DNA of 64,000 nt from Planctomycetota bacterium (GTDB lineage: Bacteria; Planctomycetota; Planctomycetia; Pirellulales; Lacipirellulaceae), in NCBI GenBank assembly GCA_029259945.1, contig JAJDEF010000021.1, positions 62,001 to 126,000 of the forward strand, written 5' to 3'. Positions 44,194-52,441 of the stretch are shown piece by piece (within the stretch, counting starts at the first letter, position 1; each line of letters opens with the position of its first letter). The notes below the pieces were generated by a model. That model saw only the letters and a program-made list of their open reading frames with translations. It searched no databases and was not told the DNA's origin. Both the position numbers and the translations under genes were made by a program.

Positions 44194-46119
44194 ATGGCTC
44201 AAAAAAACCTCTCTAAGAAACCACGTAACTCACAAACGGAAGCCGGGGCTGCTGTAGCTGCCGCGCCGGGGGGCGGGATGCATGCGTTGCGCGAGACGAT
44301 CGAGTCGATTGTGATCGCGTTTGTCTTAGCGTTTTTGTTTCGCACGTTTGAAGCCGAGGCATTCGTCATTCCCACGGGGTCGATGTCGCCAGCGTTACAA
44401 GGGCAGCATAAGGATGTCTGTTGCAGCGAGTGCGGCTATCGGTTTCGAGCTTCGGCAAGCACCGAGGGGGAGGGCCGTTCGCGGTTACTCGCCCAGTTGC
44501 AAAGGCAAGGTGGTTCGTTCGGTAGTCAACAACGATTACAAAGCGAAATTTCGGGGCTCGAAGTCGTGGCGGGGATGTGCCCCATGTGTCGCCAAACCAT
44601 GGCGTTTCGAACCGACCTGCCGCCAGGGGCTCCATCTTTTGTGAATCAAGAGGGGATCGAAAACCATACAAGCTACCCCGGCGACCGCATCTTGGTCAAC
44701 AAATACAGCTACTTATACAAAGACCCGCAGCGGTGGGATGTCGTCGTGTTTAAGTACCCCGGCAATGCGGAGATGAACTACATCAAGCGTTTGGTCGGTT
44801 TGCCGGGCGAGACAGTTCAGATTTATCAGGGCGACATATTTACGCATTCCAATGGCGGGGAAGAAGGTTTTCAGATCCAGCGTAAACCGGCCGACAAAGT
44901 GCGAGTCATGCTTCAGCCGGTACACGATACGAATTATGATTCTGCGAATCTCTACAACGCCGGCTGGCCGATGCGTTGGTCTTCAGAGGGTTGGCAAGTC
45001 GAGCGGAACGCCGGTGAGCAAACCGTTGAACAGCAATTTAAGATCGGGGCGACCGACGAAACCACATGGTTGCGGTATCGGCATATTTTGCCCGACGAAA
45101 ATGATTGGGCGGTCGTTCGTTCGTTTGCCAAAACCGACGAGTTTCGAGGACAGAGTCGAGAGGAATGGCTACTAGAAGCTCGGCCTCAGCTGATTCGCGA
45201 TTTTAATTCTTACAACACCGCACGGCTACGCAGAGAAGTACATCATACCGGCTGGGAGATGCCACCTCGGAATCTTGGCATGCACTGGGTGGGTGATCTC
45301 GCAGTCGAATGTGAGGTAACTGTAGAAAAAGCCGCAGGGGAGATCATTCTCGATTTGGTCGAGGCGGGCAAACATTTCCGTTGCTATCTCGACCTCAAGA
45401 CTGGTGAGGCTCGACTTGGCATCGACGGGCTGGAAAACTACAGCCCAGTCGGGACGACCGCCGTCCGATCAGCAGGAGAATATCGTCTAACGTTCGCCAA
45501 CGTGGACGATCAGCTCTTGCTATGGGTCGACGACGAATTGATCGACTTCGGTGACTCGACCTACGACGTCGAGCAACTCTTTAAAAAACGCGATGATATG
45601 ATTCCCCGTACGAGTGGAGAGGATGCCGGCGATCTTGCCCCGGTTGGTGTGGGTTCGCGGGGTGCTGCGTTAACAGTCCATCGGCTTCAAGTATTTCGCG
45701 ATATTTATTACGGAGCGATCGACTGGCATGACTCGTGGAAATTTTCTGACTACGAGCCTGCACATGTAACCACCGAGTTAGCCGATGGTACCCGAGTGCC
45801 GAAGTTACGTAGTGTAAAAGAGTTGTTTGTCGAACCGGCTAGCTGGGACCGATTTTCAACGCGTCAACGGCGATCGTTTGAAGTCGAAGAAGGCCAATTG
45901 TTTGTCATGGGCGATAATAGCCCTGCGAGCCAAGATTGCCGCCTATGGGCAGCTATCAACGGGAGAGATCACTCCAAACCGGGAGGGGCCTATCTCGATC
46001 GGCGTTTGCTCATTGGCAAAGCCGTGTGTGTCTTTTGGCCACACTCGTGGGGAAGCATCCCCGGTTTGCAGGTGTTGCCCGGCTTTCCGGGTTTTGGTGA
46101 CATGCGAATTGTGCGATAG
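44194..46119 (+). CDS. lepB: Large signal peptidase I with zinc-ribbon and beta-sandwich inserts
   Basis: 641 residues from the ATG at 44194; a GTG at 44131 would add 21 residues and has a GAGG nearby, so the start is not certain. The anchor helix (about 35-52) leads to serine S63 (PTGSMSPALQG); the lysine is K198 (YIKRLVGLPGETV), and the closing box is GDNSPASQDCRLW (about 573), where the usual Ser of DSR is Cys. Cys pairs C77-x2-C80 and C129-x2-C132 form a zinc-ribbon-like insert. About 370 residues separate lysine and closing boxes and include a beta-sandwich (LGMHWVGDLAVECEVTVEKA...). Typical bacterial enzymes are about 200-330 residues. Confidence 0.88.
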   Translation: MAQKNLSKKPRNSQTEAGAAVAAAPGGGMHALRETIESIVIAFVLAFLFRTFEAEAFVIPTGSMSPALQGQHKDVCCSECGYRFRASASTEGEGRSRLLAQLQRQGGSFGSQQRLQSEISGLEVVAGMCPMCRQTMAFRTDLPPGAPSFVNQEGIENHTSYPGDRILVNKYSYLYKDPQRWDVVVFKYPGNAEMNYIKRLVGLPGETVQIYQGDIFTHSNGGEEGFQIQRKPADKVRVMLQPVHDTNYDSANLYNAGWPMRWSSEGWQVERNAGEQTVEQQFKIGATDETTWLRYRHILPDENDWAVVRSFAKTDEFRGQSREEWLLEARPQLIRDFNSYNTARLRREVHHTGWEMPPRNLGMHWVGDLAVECEVTVEKAAGEIILDLVEAGKHFRCYLDLKTGEARLGIDGLENYSPVGTTAVRSAGEYRLTFANVDDQLLLWVDDELIDFGDSTYDVEQLFKKRDDMIPRTSGEDAGDLAPVGVGSRGAALTVHRLQVFRDIYYGAIDWHDSWKFSDYEPAHVTTELADGTRVPKLRSVKELFVEPASWDRFSTRQRRSFEVEEGQLFVMGDNSPASQDCRLWAAINGRDHSKPGGAYLDRRLLIGKAVCVFWPHSWGSIPGLQVLPGFPGFGDMRIVR

Positions 46120-46162
46120 ATCAGACGTGTGGTACTAGTTTTCGTCATGGAGGACGGTGAAC

Positions 46163-46996
46163 GTGACGCTGTTAAAAGTAACAGGCTTGGTGAAAAGCTA
46201 TGGCCGACGTCGTGTCGTCGATGGAGTCGATTTTTCGGTCGATCGCGGCGAAATCGTTGGTCTACTGGGGCCAAATGGCGCTGGCAAAACGACAACTTTC
46301 CGAATGACTTGCGGCATGATCGAGCCCGATGCCGGCAAGGTTTCGTTGGGCAACCAAGAGGTAACCAGTTGGCCCATGTTTCGACGTGCCCGGGAAGGAG
46401 GCATGGGCTATCTCGCGCAAGAATCGAGCGTCTTTCGCAAGCTGTCGGTGCAGAATAATTTGCTTGGCGTGATGGAAATGCTCGGCATGAATCGTAAGAC
46501 GCGTCGCCGTCGATGCGATGAGCTCATGGATCAATTCGGCATCACCAAGCTCAAGCGAAGCAAGGCGATGACACTTTCTGGTGGCGAGCGCAGGCGCTTA
46601 GAAATTGCCCGTTGTTTAGTGTCCAATCCAGAAATTATTTTGCTTGATGAGCCTTTCACAGGCATCGATCCCGTGACGATCGCGAGTATTCAAGAAATCA
46701 TTCGCAATTTGCGTGCGGGTGGCATTTCGATTTTAATCACCGATCATCAAGTACGCGAAACACTTCAAATCACCGATCGTAGCTATGTGATTCGTGCTGG
46801 GCAGGTGCTTTGCCACGGGACACCTGAAGAAGTGCTCAATAATCCAGATGCCCGTAAATACTACTTTGGTGAGGGAATGGACGTCGGGTTTCAGGGCCAA
46901 AGCACGATATCTGCGGACCGATTAGCAGCGATTCGAGGCCGCATTTCGGGTCGTAGCCCGATCTCACAAGACGACCCCCACGAAGGGGCTGCTTAG
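46163..46996 (+). CDS. lptB: LPS export ABC transporter ATPase
   Basis: 277 residues from the GTG at 46163, nine bases after GGAGG; a GTG at 46157 is also possible. LptB powers extraction of lipopolysaccharide from the inner membrane by LptFG. Walker A is GPNGAGKTT, the signature LSGGERRRLEIARCL and Walker B IILLDEPFTGIDP. The Q-loop region GYLAQESSVFRKLSVQNNL is the typical LptB form. The C-terminal extension (about 245-277) is charged. lptFG are not in the window, but lpxD and lpxI lie 2-4 kb downstream. Confidence 0.92.
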   Translation: MTLLKVTGLVKSYGRRRVVDGVDFSVDRGEIVGLLGPNGAGKTTTFRMTCGMIEPDAGKVSLGNQEVTSWPMFRRAREGGMGYLAQESSVFRKLSVQNNLLGVMEMLGMNRKTRRRRCDELMDQFGITKLKRSKAMTLSGGERRRLEIARCLVSNPEIILLDEPFTGIDPVTIASIQEIIRNLRAGGISILITDHQVRETLQITDRSYVIRAGQVLCHGTPEEVLNNPDARKYYFGEGMDVGFQGQSTISADRLAAIRGRISGRSPISQDDPHEGAA

Positions 46997-47029
46997 AATT
47001 GGCAAGGCAGCGTATTTACGAACTAGGCA

Positions 47030-47066
47030 GACTGCAAAGTCGATATCCGACAGTGACTTTGCAGTT
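47030..47066. repeat. Short palindromic element
   Basis: ACTGCAAAGTC (47031-47041) and GACTTTGCAGT (47055-47065) are perfect inverted repeats. The 16 bases GACTGCAAAGTCGATA (47030-47045) recur inverted at 44015-44030 in the composite element. No T-tract follows, so it is not a clear terminator for lptB. Confidence 0.6.
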
Positions 47067-47221
47067 CTCCTGATTTACGAACCTAGCGACTGCCCATTTC
47101 TGCAAATTCTGCTACGCTGGACGGTGTCGGTAGGTGCCAATGGGTTGGCACTGCTGGCTATCGGAACACCGCCAAACTTTATTTTGGCATCTTGATCCTT
47201 AGGGGCACACGGGCAGATTTG

Positions 47222-48091
47222 ATGGGCAAGCCTCTTCGGACGGTTTTGATTACTGGTTGTTCCTCAGGCATTGGCCAAGCGACGGCAGTGCTTCTTGCAG
47301 AGAACGGTTATCGAGTTTTGGCCGGCGTCCGCAGTGCAGAACAGGCGGCGAAGCTGGTTCGCCCTGAGCTGCCGTTACTAGAGCCATTGCTGCTGGATGT
47401 CACCAACGAAGAGGACGTTGCCCACGCGGTTGAATTCGCCCAAGCGTCGAGTTCAGGTGGTCTCTACGGATTAGTCAACAACGCCGGGGTTGGGCTCCCC
47501 GCAGCCGTCGAGCTTTCGACATTAGACGAGGTGCGCCAATTATTCGAGGTCAACACGATCGCACCCTTACGGATGATCCAGAGTTGTTTACCTTTGTTGC
47601 GTAAATCGCATGGCCGTGTCATCAATATGTCGTCCATGAATGGTACGATGGCGCTGCCGATGGTGGGGGTTTACTCGGCCAGTAAATTTGCCTTAGAGGC
47701 GCTCTCTGATGCCCTGCGAGTCGAGCTCCGGCCTTGGCGAATTCCGGTGACGATTATTCGACCAGGGCAGGTTCGCACTTCGATATTCGAGAAGGCGCGC
47801 AATTCGCTGAATGAGCGAAGTCAATATATCCCCAGTGAGCTAAAAAGCGCTTATGACGTGATGTACGCCCGTGCTGGCGAGTTCAACGAACGTGGGGCAA
47901 AGTCGACGACTTCTCCTGAAATGGTCGCCTCGGTGGTGCTCAAAGCACTGAATGCAAAACGCCCACGATCGCATTATACGGTGGGTTTGGATGCTCTCGG
48001 AATGCAGCTCGCAAAGTCGCTCGTTCCGCAACGCTTGCTCGACCGAACGCTCGCGCGAGTAATGAGTCTTGTTGAGCAAACCAACGATTGA
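47222..48091 (+). CDS. Short-chain dehydrogenase/reductase
   Basis: 289 residues from the ATG at 47222 (an upstream TTG at 47192 is not favoured). Classical SDR: nucleotide-binding TGCSSGIG near residue 11, NNAGVG, catalytic Ser in INMSSMNG and the Y-x3-K pair in VGVYSASKFALEAL, followed by IPVTIIRPGQVRT. The C-terminal part (PRSHYTVGLDALGMQLAKSLVPQRLLDR) resembles SDRs related to retinol or 3-ketoacyl reduction. Substrate unknown. It is followed 49 bases later by the J-domain gene. Confidence 0.9.
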   Translation: MGKPLRTVLITGCSSGIGQATAVLLAENGYRVLAGVRSAEQAAKLVRPELPLLEPLLLDVTNEEDVAHAVEFAQASSSGGLYGLVNNAGVGLPAAVELSTLDEVRQLFEVNTIAPLRMIQSCLPLLRKSHGRVINMSSMNGTMALPMVGVYSASKFALEALSDALRVELRPWRIPVTIIRPGQVRTSIFEKARNSLNERSQYIPSELKSAYDVMYARAGEFNERGAKSTTSPEMVASVVLKALNAKRPRSHYTVGLDALGMQLAKSLVPQRLLDRTLARVMSLVEQTND

Positions 48092-48140
48092 ATGGCAATA
48101 TTTTTCTTTGATAACTACCAGAACTTTTTGACTCGCTAGC

Positions 48141-48554
48141 ATGTCGTATCCGAATGTCTTGACCGCCGAAGTGCTACTTGCCAAGACTTGGCCTGACGGA
48201 ATCGATGTTTTTCTCACGGTATCCTATTTGGTGGTAGCCCTAGGTCTTCCGTTGTTGGGTTATGTATTCATGGTTCTTGATTTCCGACGCTATCTGCGGT
48301 CATTGCGCCGAGCGATGGTTTTTGTGGCAAAGGTAACACCTTTTACGCCGTACTGGGTCACTAAAGAACGGCCACCTTGTTTTGAAGCGCTCGATCTGCG
48401 ATTGCCCTGCAGCGAGGAAGAGGTGCTGTCTGCTTACCGACAGCGTGTCAAGTCGTTGCATCCTGACCGGGGTGGCGATATGCGACAGTTTTTGCGTCTG
48501 CAACAGCATTTTGAGCAGGCGATGCATTTCGTGGGTAGGCAGACGGCGAGATAG
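48141..48554 (+). CDS. Membrane-anchored J-domain protein
   Basis: 137 residues. A transmembrane helix (about 23-46) and a basic linker lead into a short J-domain (about 80-130, CFEALDLRLPCSEEEVLSAYRQRV) with the HPD motif at 107-109 (SLHPDRGGD). Helix IV and the usual C-terminal domains are missing. It should recruit and stimulate a DnaK partner at the membrane; the client is unknown. Confidence 0.85.
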   Translation: MSYPNVLTAEVLLAKTWPDGIDVFLTVSYLVVALGLPLLGYVFMVLDFRRYLRSLRRAMVFVAKVTPFTPYWVTKERPPCFEALDLRLPCSEEEVLSAYRQRVKSLHPDRGGDMRQFLRLQQHFEQAMHFVGRQTAR

Positions 48555-48711
48555 CAGACGATCTGCTATTGCCCATTTGCGAGGGGGGGGAGTACGATTC
48601 AGCGTTCAAATCACACCCCTTGCCAAACGGCCGTCCGGCTCGAACAAGCAGAATTGCTAGCGTGTCGGAAATGTACATTTGACGAACAATCTGGATGGAA
48701 AGGATTCCTAG

Positions 48712-49779
48712 ATGTCGACCACCCTGGCCGACCTTGCTGAGCTTGTGAACGGTCGCCTTCAAGGCGAACCCACGTTAGTGGTCTCCGAGGCGGCAACACT
48801 CGAGGTCGTGGAATCAGGCCAGATTACTCTGACCGATCATCCTGACCTCGTTTCGAAGTTGGCAACATCGGCAGCCGCAGCCGCCATCGTATCCGAAGAA
48901 GTCGTTTGCGACTGCAAACCCACTATTGTGGTGGATGATGTCCACGAGGCGTTTGCTAAGGTCGTGGCACACTTTCGTCCGGCTCTTGCAAGACAACGCA
49001 TAGGCGTTAGCCCGGATGCCGTGGTGAGTCCAACGGCCCAACTCGCTGAGGATGTCGACATCCATCCGTTGGCGGTCATTGGCGATGGTGTCGTGATTGG
49101 TTGTGGATCGACGATTCATGCCGGAGCGAAAATATTGTCTGATTGCCGGCTAGGATGCAACGTAGAGATATTTCCGAATGCGGTTCTCTACGAAAATACG
49201 CGCATCGGCGATCACTCGTTGATTCACGCAGGTGCCATACTCGGGGCCTACGGATTTGGCTACCAGCAAAGCGAAGGGCGTCATGAGTTGTCCGCCCAAT
49301 TGGGGTATGTCGAGATCGAATGTGATGTAGAAATCGGTGCCTGCGCAACCATTGATCGCGGCACTTATGGCCCAACCGTGATCGGCGAAGGAACCAAAAT
49401 CGACGACTTGGTCCAGGTGGCCCACAACTGTCGGCTGGGAAAACACAATCTTATTTGCGGACAGGTAGGTATCGCAGGCAGTACGACCACGGGTGACTAT
49501 GTGGTCATGGCCGGGCAAGTGGGGGTGCGCGACCATGTTCATATTGGGACGGGTGCGGTGCTTTGTTCGAAGTCTGGCATTCCGAACGACGTGCCTGAGG
49601 GCGAAGTCGTGCTCGGACAACCTGCGATCCCGGTGCGTCGTCAGAAACTGCAATTTGCAGCGATCGCCAAACTACCAGAGATGCGACGACAATTCCGAAC
49701 CATGCAAAGACAACTAGAAGCGCTGCAAGAACAGTTAAACGAAAAGGAAAAACCGCAACCCGGCGAGCAAGCTGCCTAG
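48712..49779 (+). CDS. lpxD: UDP-3-O-acylglucosamine N-acyltransferase
   Basis: 355 residues; AAGGA lies eight bases before the ATG. LpxD adds the second acyl chain in lipid A synthesis. The N-terminal uridine-binding domain (about 1-105, TLADLAELVNGRLQGEP) precedes the left-handed beta-helix of hexapeptide repeats (VVSPTAQLAEDVDIHPLAVIGDGVVIGCG onward) with the catalytic histidine in DDLVQVAHNCRLGKHN (about residue 237), then a C-terminal coiled helix (LPEMRRQFRTMQRQLEALQEQ). Repeat copy C begins two bases after the stop. Confidence 0.96.
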   Translation: MSTTLADLAELVNGRLQGEPTLVVSEAATLEVVESGQITLTDHPDLVSKLATSAAAAAIVSEEVVCDCKPTIVVDDVHEAFAKVVAHFRPALARQRIGVSPDAVVSPTAQLAEDVDIHPLAVIGDGVVIGCGSTIHAGAKILSDCRLGCNVEIFPNAVLYENTRIGDHSLIHAGAILGAYGFGYQQSEGRHELSAQLGYVEIECDVEIGACATIDRGTYGPTVIGEGTKIDDLVQVAHNCRLGKHNLICGQVGIAGSTTTGDYVVMAGQVGVRDHVHIGTGAVLCSKSGIPNDVPEGEVVLGQPAIPVRRQKLQFAAIAKLPEMRRQFRTMQRQLEALQEQLNEKEKPQPGEQAA

Positions 49780-49780
49780 A

Positions 49781-49854
49781 AGCGGTTTCAACACTCCCAA
49801 AAGGTATCCCACGGCCGAAGATTTCCGAGCCGAAAGTGGGCTTTGAAACCGGCT
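49781..49854 (-). repeat. 75-bp palindromic repeat, copy C
   Basis: Inverted relative to copies A and B. Terminal repeats AGCGGTTTCAA (49781-49791) and TTGAAACCGGCT (49843-49854), core CCCACGGCCG on the plus strand. It lies in the lpxD-lpxI gap, where it may form a hairpin in the transcript. Confidence 0.85.
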
Positions 49855-49895
49855 GTAAAGTGAGCCGACAGACGAACGGTAGCTGATCACACTCC

Positions 49896-50807
49896 ATGGC
49901 CATGTCTGCACAACTTGCCTCTGAAACTTCCCAGGACGATCGCGACCGCCCGATCTGTGTCTTGGCCGGGTGGGGCAGGCTGCCTTTTGCCGTTGCCGAA
50001 GAACTACGGCGTCAAGGCCGGCGCGTTGCAGGCATCGGCATTCTTGACCATGCCGATCCACGTTTGGCAGATATCTGCGATCACTTTGGATGGATCGGTA
50101 TCGGCGGTATTGGCCGCGCAATTCGATATTGCAAGCAGTGGGGCGTCAAGCAAGCGACCATGACCGGCAAATTACACAAGGTTCTTTTGTATCAGCCCGG
50201 GTGGTGGTTGCGACATCGGCCCGACTGGAAAGCGATGCAATCTTTTTACCCGCATTTACTCACCAGCACCCGAGATCGCAAGGACGACACCTTGCTCAAT
50301 ATCGTTGCCGAAGCGTTTGCCTCAGAAGGCATCACCTGCGAGCCTGCGACAGACTTTGCCCCAGAGCTGCTCGTGAAAGCAGGGCATGTTGTCGGCAAGC
50401 GGCTCTCGGTGAAGCAGCAAAGAGATGTTGAATTTGGCTGGAACATTGCCAAGGTGATGGGTGGTCTCGACATTGGGCAAAGTGTCTGCATCAAAAATCA
50501 AACGGTGTTATCCGTTGAAGCAATCGAAGGAACCGACCTTTGCATCCGTCGAGCAGGCGACCTTTGCAAAGCAGGTGGATTTACGGTCGTCAAAGTTGCC
50601 AAGCCTCAGCAGGATATGCGGTTCGATGTTCCGACCGTGGGCCCAAAAACGCTCGAGTCGGTTGCCGCGGTCGGTGGGAGGGTGTTAGCGATTGAAGCAG
50701 ATCGAACCATCTTGCTAGATCGGGGCGAGTTCTGCCGCGTTGCAGAGCGTCTTAAGCTCTCGGTCGTAGCCTACAGCGAATCGGCCATCGCCAAGGCGGC
50801 TGCCTGA
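49896..50807 (+). CDS. lpxI: UDP-2,3-diacylglucosamine diphosphatase, LpxI type
   Basis: 303 residues, matching the LpxI (DUF1009) family that cleaves UDP-2,3-diacylglucosamine to lipid X and UMP in place of LpxH. Visible blocks: CVLAGWGRLPFAVAEELRRQG, VKQATMTGKLHK, TRDRKDDTLLNIVAEAF, DIGQSVCIKNQTVLSVEAIEGTD and RFDVPTVGPKTLE. It follows lpxD, separated by repeat copy C. The starts at 49896 and 49902 are both possible. Confidence 0.93.
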   Translation: MAMSAQLASETSQDDRDRPICVLAGWGRLPFAVAEELRRQGRRVAGIGILDHADPRLADICDHFGWIGIGGIGRAIRYCKQWGVKQATMTGKLHKVLLYQPGWWLRHRPDWKAMQSFYPHLLTSTRDRKDDTLLNIVAEAFASEGITCEPATDFAPELLVKAGHVVGKRLSVKQQRDVEFGWNIAKVMGGLDIGQSVCIKNQTVLSVEAIEGTDLCIRRAGDLCKAGGFTVVKVAKPQQDMRFDVPTVGPKTLESVAAVGGRVLAIEADRTILLDRGEFCRVAERLKLSVVAYSESAIAKAAA

Positions 50808-51363
50808 CGGCCTTGGCGAAAACGTGCCAGCGGCAAGGCGATCAGCTCTGGCTCTGGTCTGGCTACCAGGGCTCTCTTCGCCAACTGTCCAGTTGAAGCT
50901 GCGAGCGACTCGATTTCGAGCGAAATAAGCTCGGCAGCGCACAAAGATTTTCCTCGCTTCACTAACCGGTGACCTCAAAAACGTCTTCGGAAGCACTTAA
51001 GTAGTTTTACTGTAAGGAATTACGACATATTCCAGGTACATCCTCGTATTTTTTACAGGTTGTGTGGCCTATTCCCATTTTGCCACAGGCCACCCCAAAA
51101 TTGGCAAGATAATCGCCCTGGATAAGTCCCATTGTTTGCGGGAATTGTAGCGACTAATTATAATCCACACAGGGCTGTACGCTCGCCGGAGTCACCTCGG
51201 CTGAGCATGGGTACAGTACTTTTTCGTCAATTGACCTGTATGGCTGGGCCGCCAGTGACCTTTTGAATGAAAGTTAGTTTTTTCGCTGTTCTGGAACAGC
51301 AGCGCGAGAGCTTCAGGGGCATCTTACGGCTGGCGTCAATGCGTCGGTCGAGGAATTAAGAGA
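50808..51363. other. 550-base intergenic region before the sigma-54 activator
   Basis: No supported gene. It holds an inverted repeat GTGGCCT/AGGCCAC (51064-51070 and 51087-51093) and, just after it, a sigma-54-like promoter box at 51102-51117. The long A/T-richer middle suggests a regulatory region. Confidence 0.4.
51102..51117 (+). promoter_or_regulatory. Possible sigma-54 promoter (-24/-12)
   Basis: TGGCAAGATAATCGCC has GG and GC with ten bases between, as in the sigma-54 consensus TGGCAC-N5-TTGC, though the -12 element reads TCGC. It lies about 250 bases before a gene for a sigma-54 activator, which could thus regulate itself. One match in a long region is weak evidence. Confidence 0.3.
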
Positions 51364-52329
51364 ATGGCATCAAACGAATCTACAACGCTGGAAGCAGTTG
51401 CTTCTTTGCCGCCGGAGAATCCGGCGAGCTTGCTGATAGGGAAAAATCCGTCGATCAATCGGATTGCCCATCATGCCGGACGTGCAGCTCAGGTCGAGTG
51501 CACGGTTCTTATCACCGGCGAGACAGGTACGGGAAAAGAAGTTTGGGCGCGATTACTGCACCAAATTGGACCCCGTCGTAATCAACCTTTTATTCCAGTC
51601 AACTGTGCTGCACTGACGGCTACACTGGCAGAGAGTCAGTTGTTTGGCCACGAGCGCGGAGCCTTTACCGGCGCAGCGGGCGAGAGTTTGGGCGTCTTTC
51701 GAACTGGCGAAAGTGGAGTCGTGTTCCTTGATGAAATCGGGGACATGCCACTGGAGCTACAACCCAAGCTTTTACGCGTGCTCCAAGAAGGCGAAGTCAC
51801 TCCGGTTGGCGCTTCGAAACCAGTGCATGTCGATGTGCAAGTGATCGCAGCTACAAACCGCGATCTTGAGCGTGATGTCGAAGAAGGCCGTTTTCGAGAA
51901 GATCTCTACTACCGTCTCAATTTGGTGGAATTGGATATTCCGCCGCTCCGATCTCGCAATGAAGACATCCCGCAATTCATCGACTTTTTCTCGCGCAAGT
52001 TTGCAGCCATGTACAAGCAGCCCGTTTGGCAGCCTAATGCCGAATCGTTGCAACAATTCTGCGAGTATCGTTGGCCCGGCAATGTTCGACAGCTTAGTTT
52101 TGTCATCGAGCAAAGTTACGTTTTGCAGTGCGAGCCATCGCTCCCCGGAGCCTCTAGAATCGAAGAAAAATCGATCAATCTTCCCTTCACGAATTTAGAG
52201 AAATTGCGCCGCGCAGCGGTGGAGCAGGCTTTGCAAACCACCGGTGGTCATAAAGGACGTGCCGCGAAACTATTAGGCGTGCATCCCAATACGCTGACCA
52301 GATTACTCACGCAGCTGGCCAAAGACTGA
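51364..52329 (+). CDS. Sigma-54-dependent activator without sensor domain
   Basis: 321 residues. AAA+ domain with Walker A GETGTGKE (about 57), the sigma-54-contacting loop GAFTGA intact (ERGAFTGAAGE), Walker B GVVFLDEIGDMP and R-fingers in FREDLYYRLNLVELDIPPLRSR. A Fis-type helix-turn-helix closes the chain (GGHKGRAAKLLGVHPNTLTRLL). There is no receiver, GAF or PAS domain: only about 30 residues precede the AAA+ part, as in PspF-type activators, so activity must be controlled by a separate protein or by expression. GAGGAA lies before the ATG. Confidence 0.93.
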   Translation: MASNESTTLEAVASLPPENPASLLIGKNPSINRIAHHAGRAAQVECTVLITGETGTGKEVWARLLHQIGPRRNQPFIPVNCAALTATLAESQLFGHERGAFTGAAGESLGVFRTGESGVVFLDEIGDMPLELQPKLLRVLQEGEVTPVGASKPVHVDVQVIAATNRDLERDVEEGRFREDLYYRLNLVELDIPPLRSRNEDIPQFIDFFSRKFAAMYKQPVWQPNAESLQQFCEYRWPGNVRQLSFVIEQSYVLQCEPSLPGASRIEEKSINLPFTNLEKLRRAAVEQALQTTGGHKGRAAKLLGVHPNTLTRLLTQLAKD

Positions 52330-52441
52330 GTCCCAATCTTCCCCCGCGATCTTCTCTGATCACACATGGACTAGGAACGACTCTGTTCTGGGGATGTCTA
52401 CGTGAAAATTTTGCCACCGCTTCGTACCAGGAGGGTGAGGC

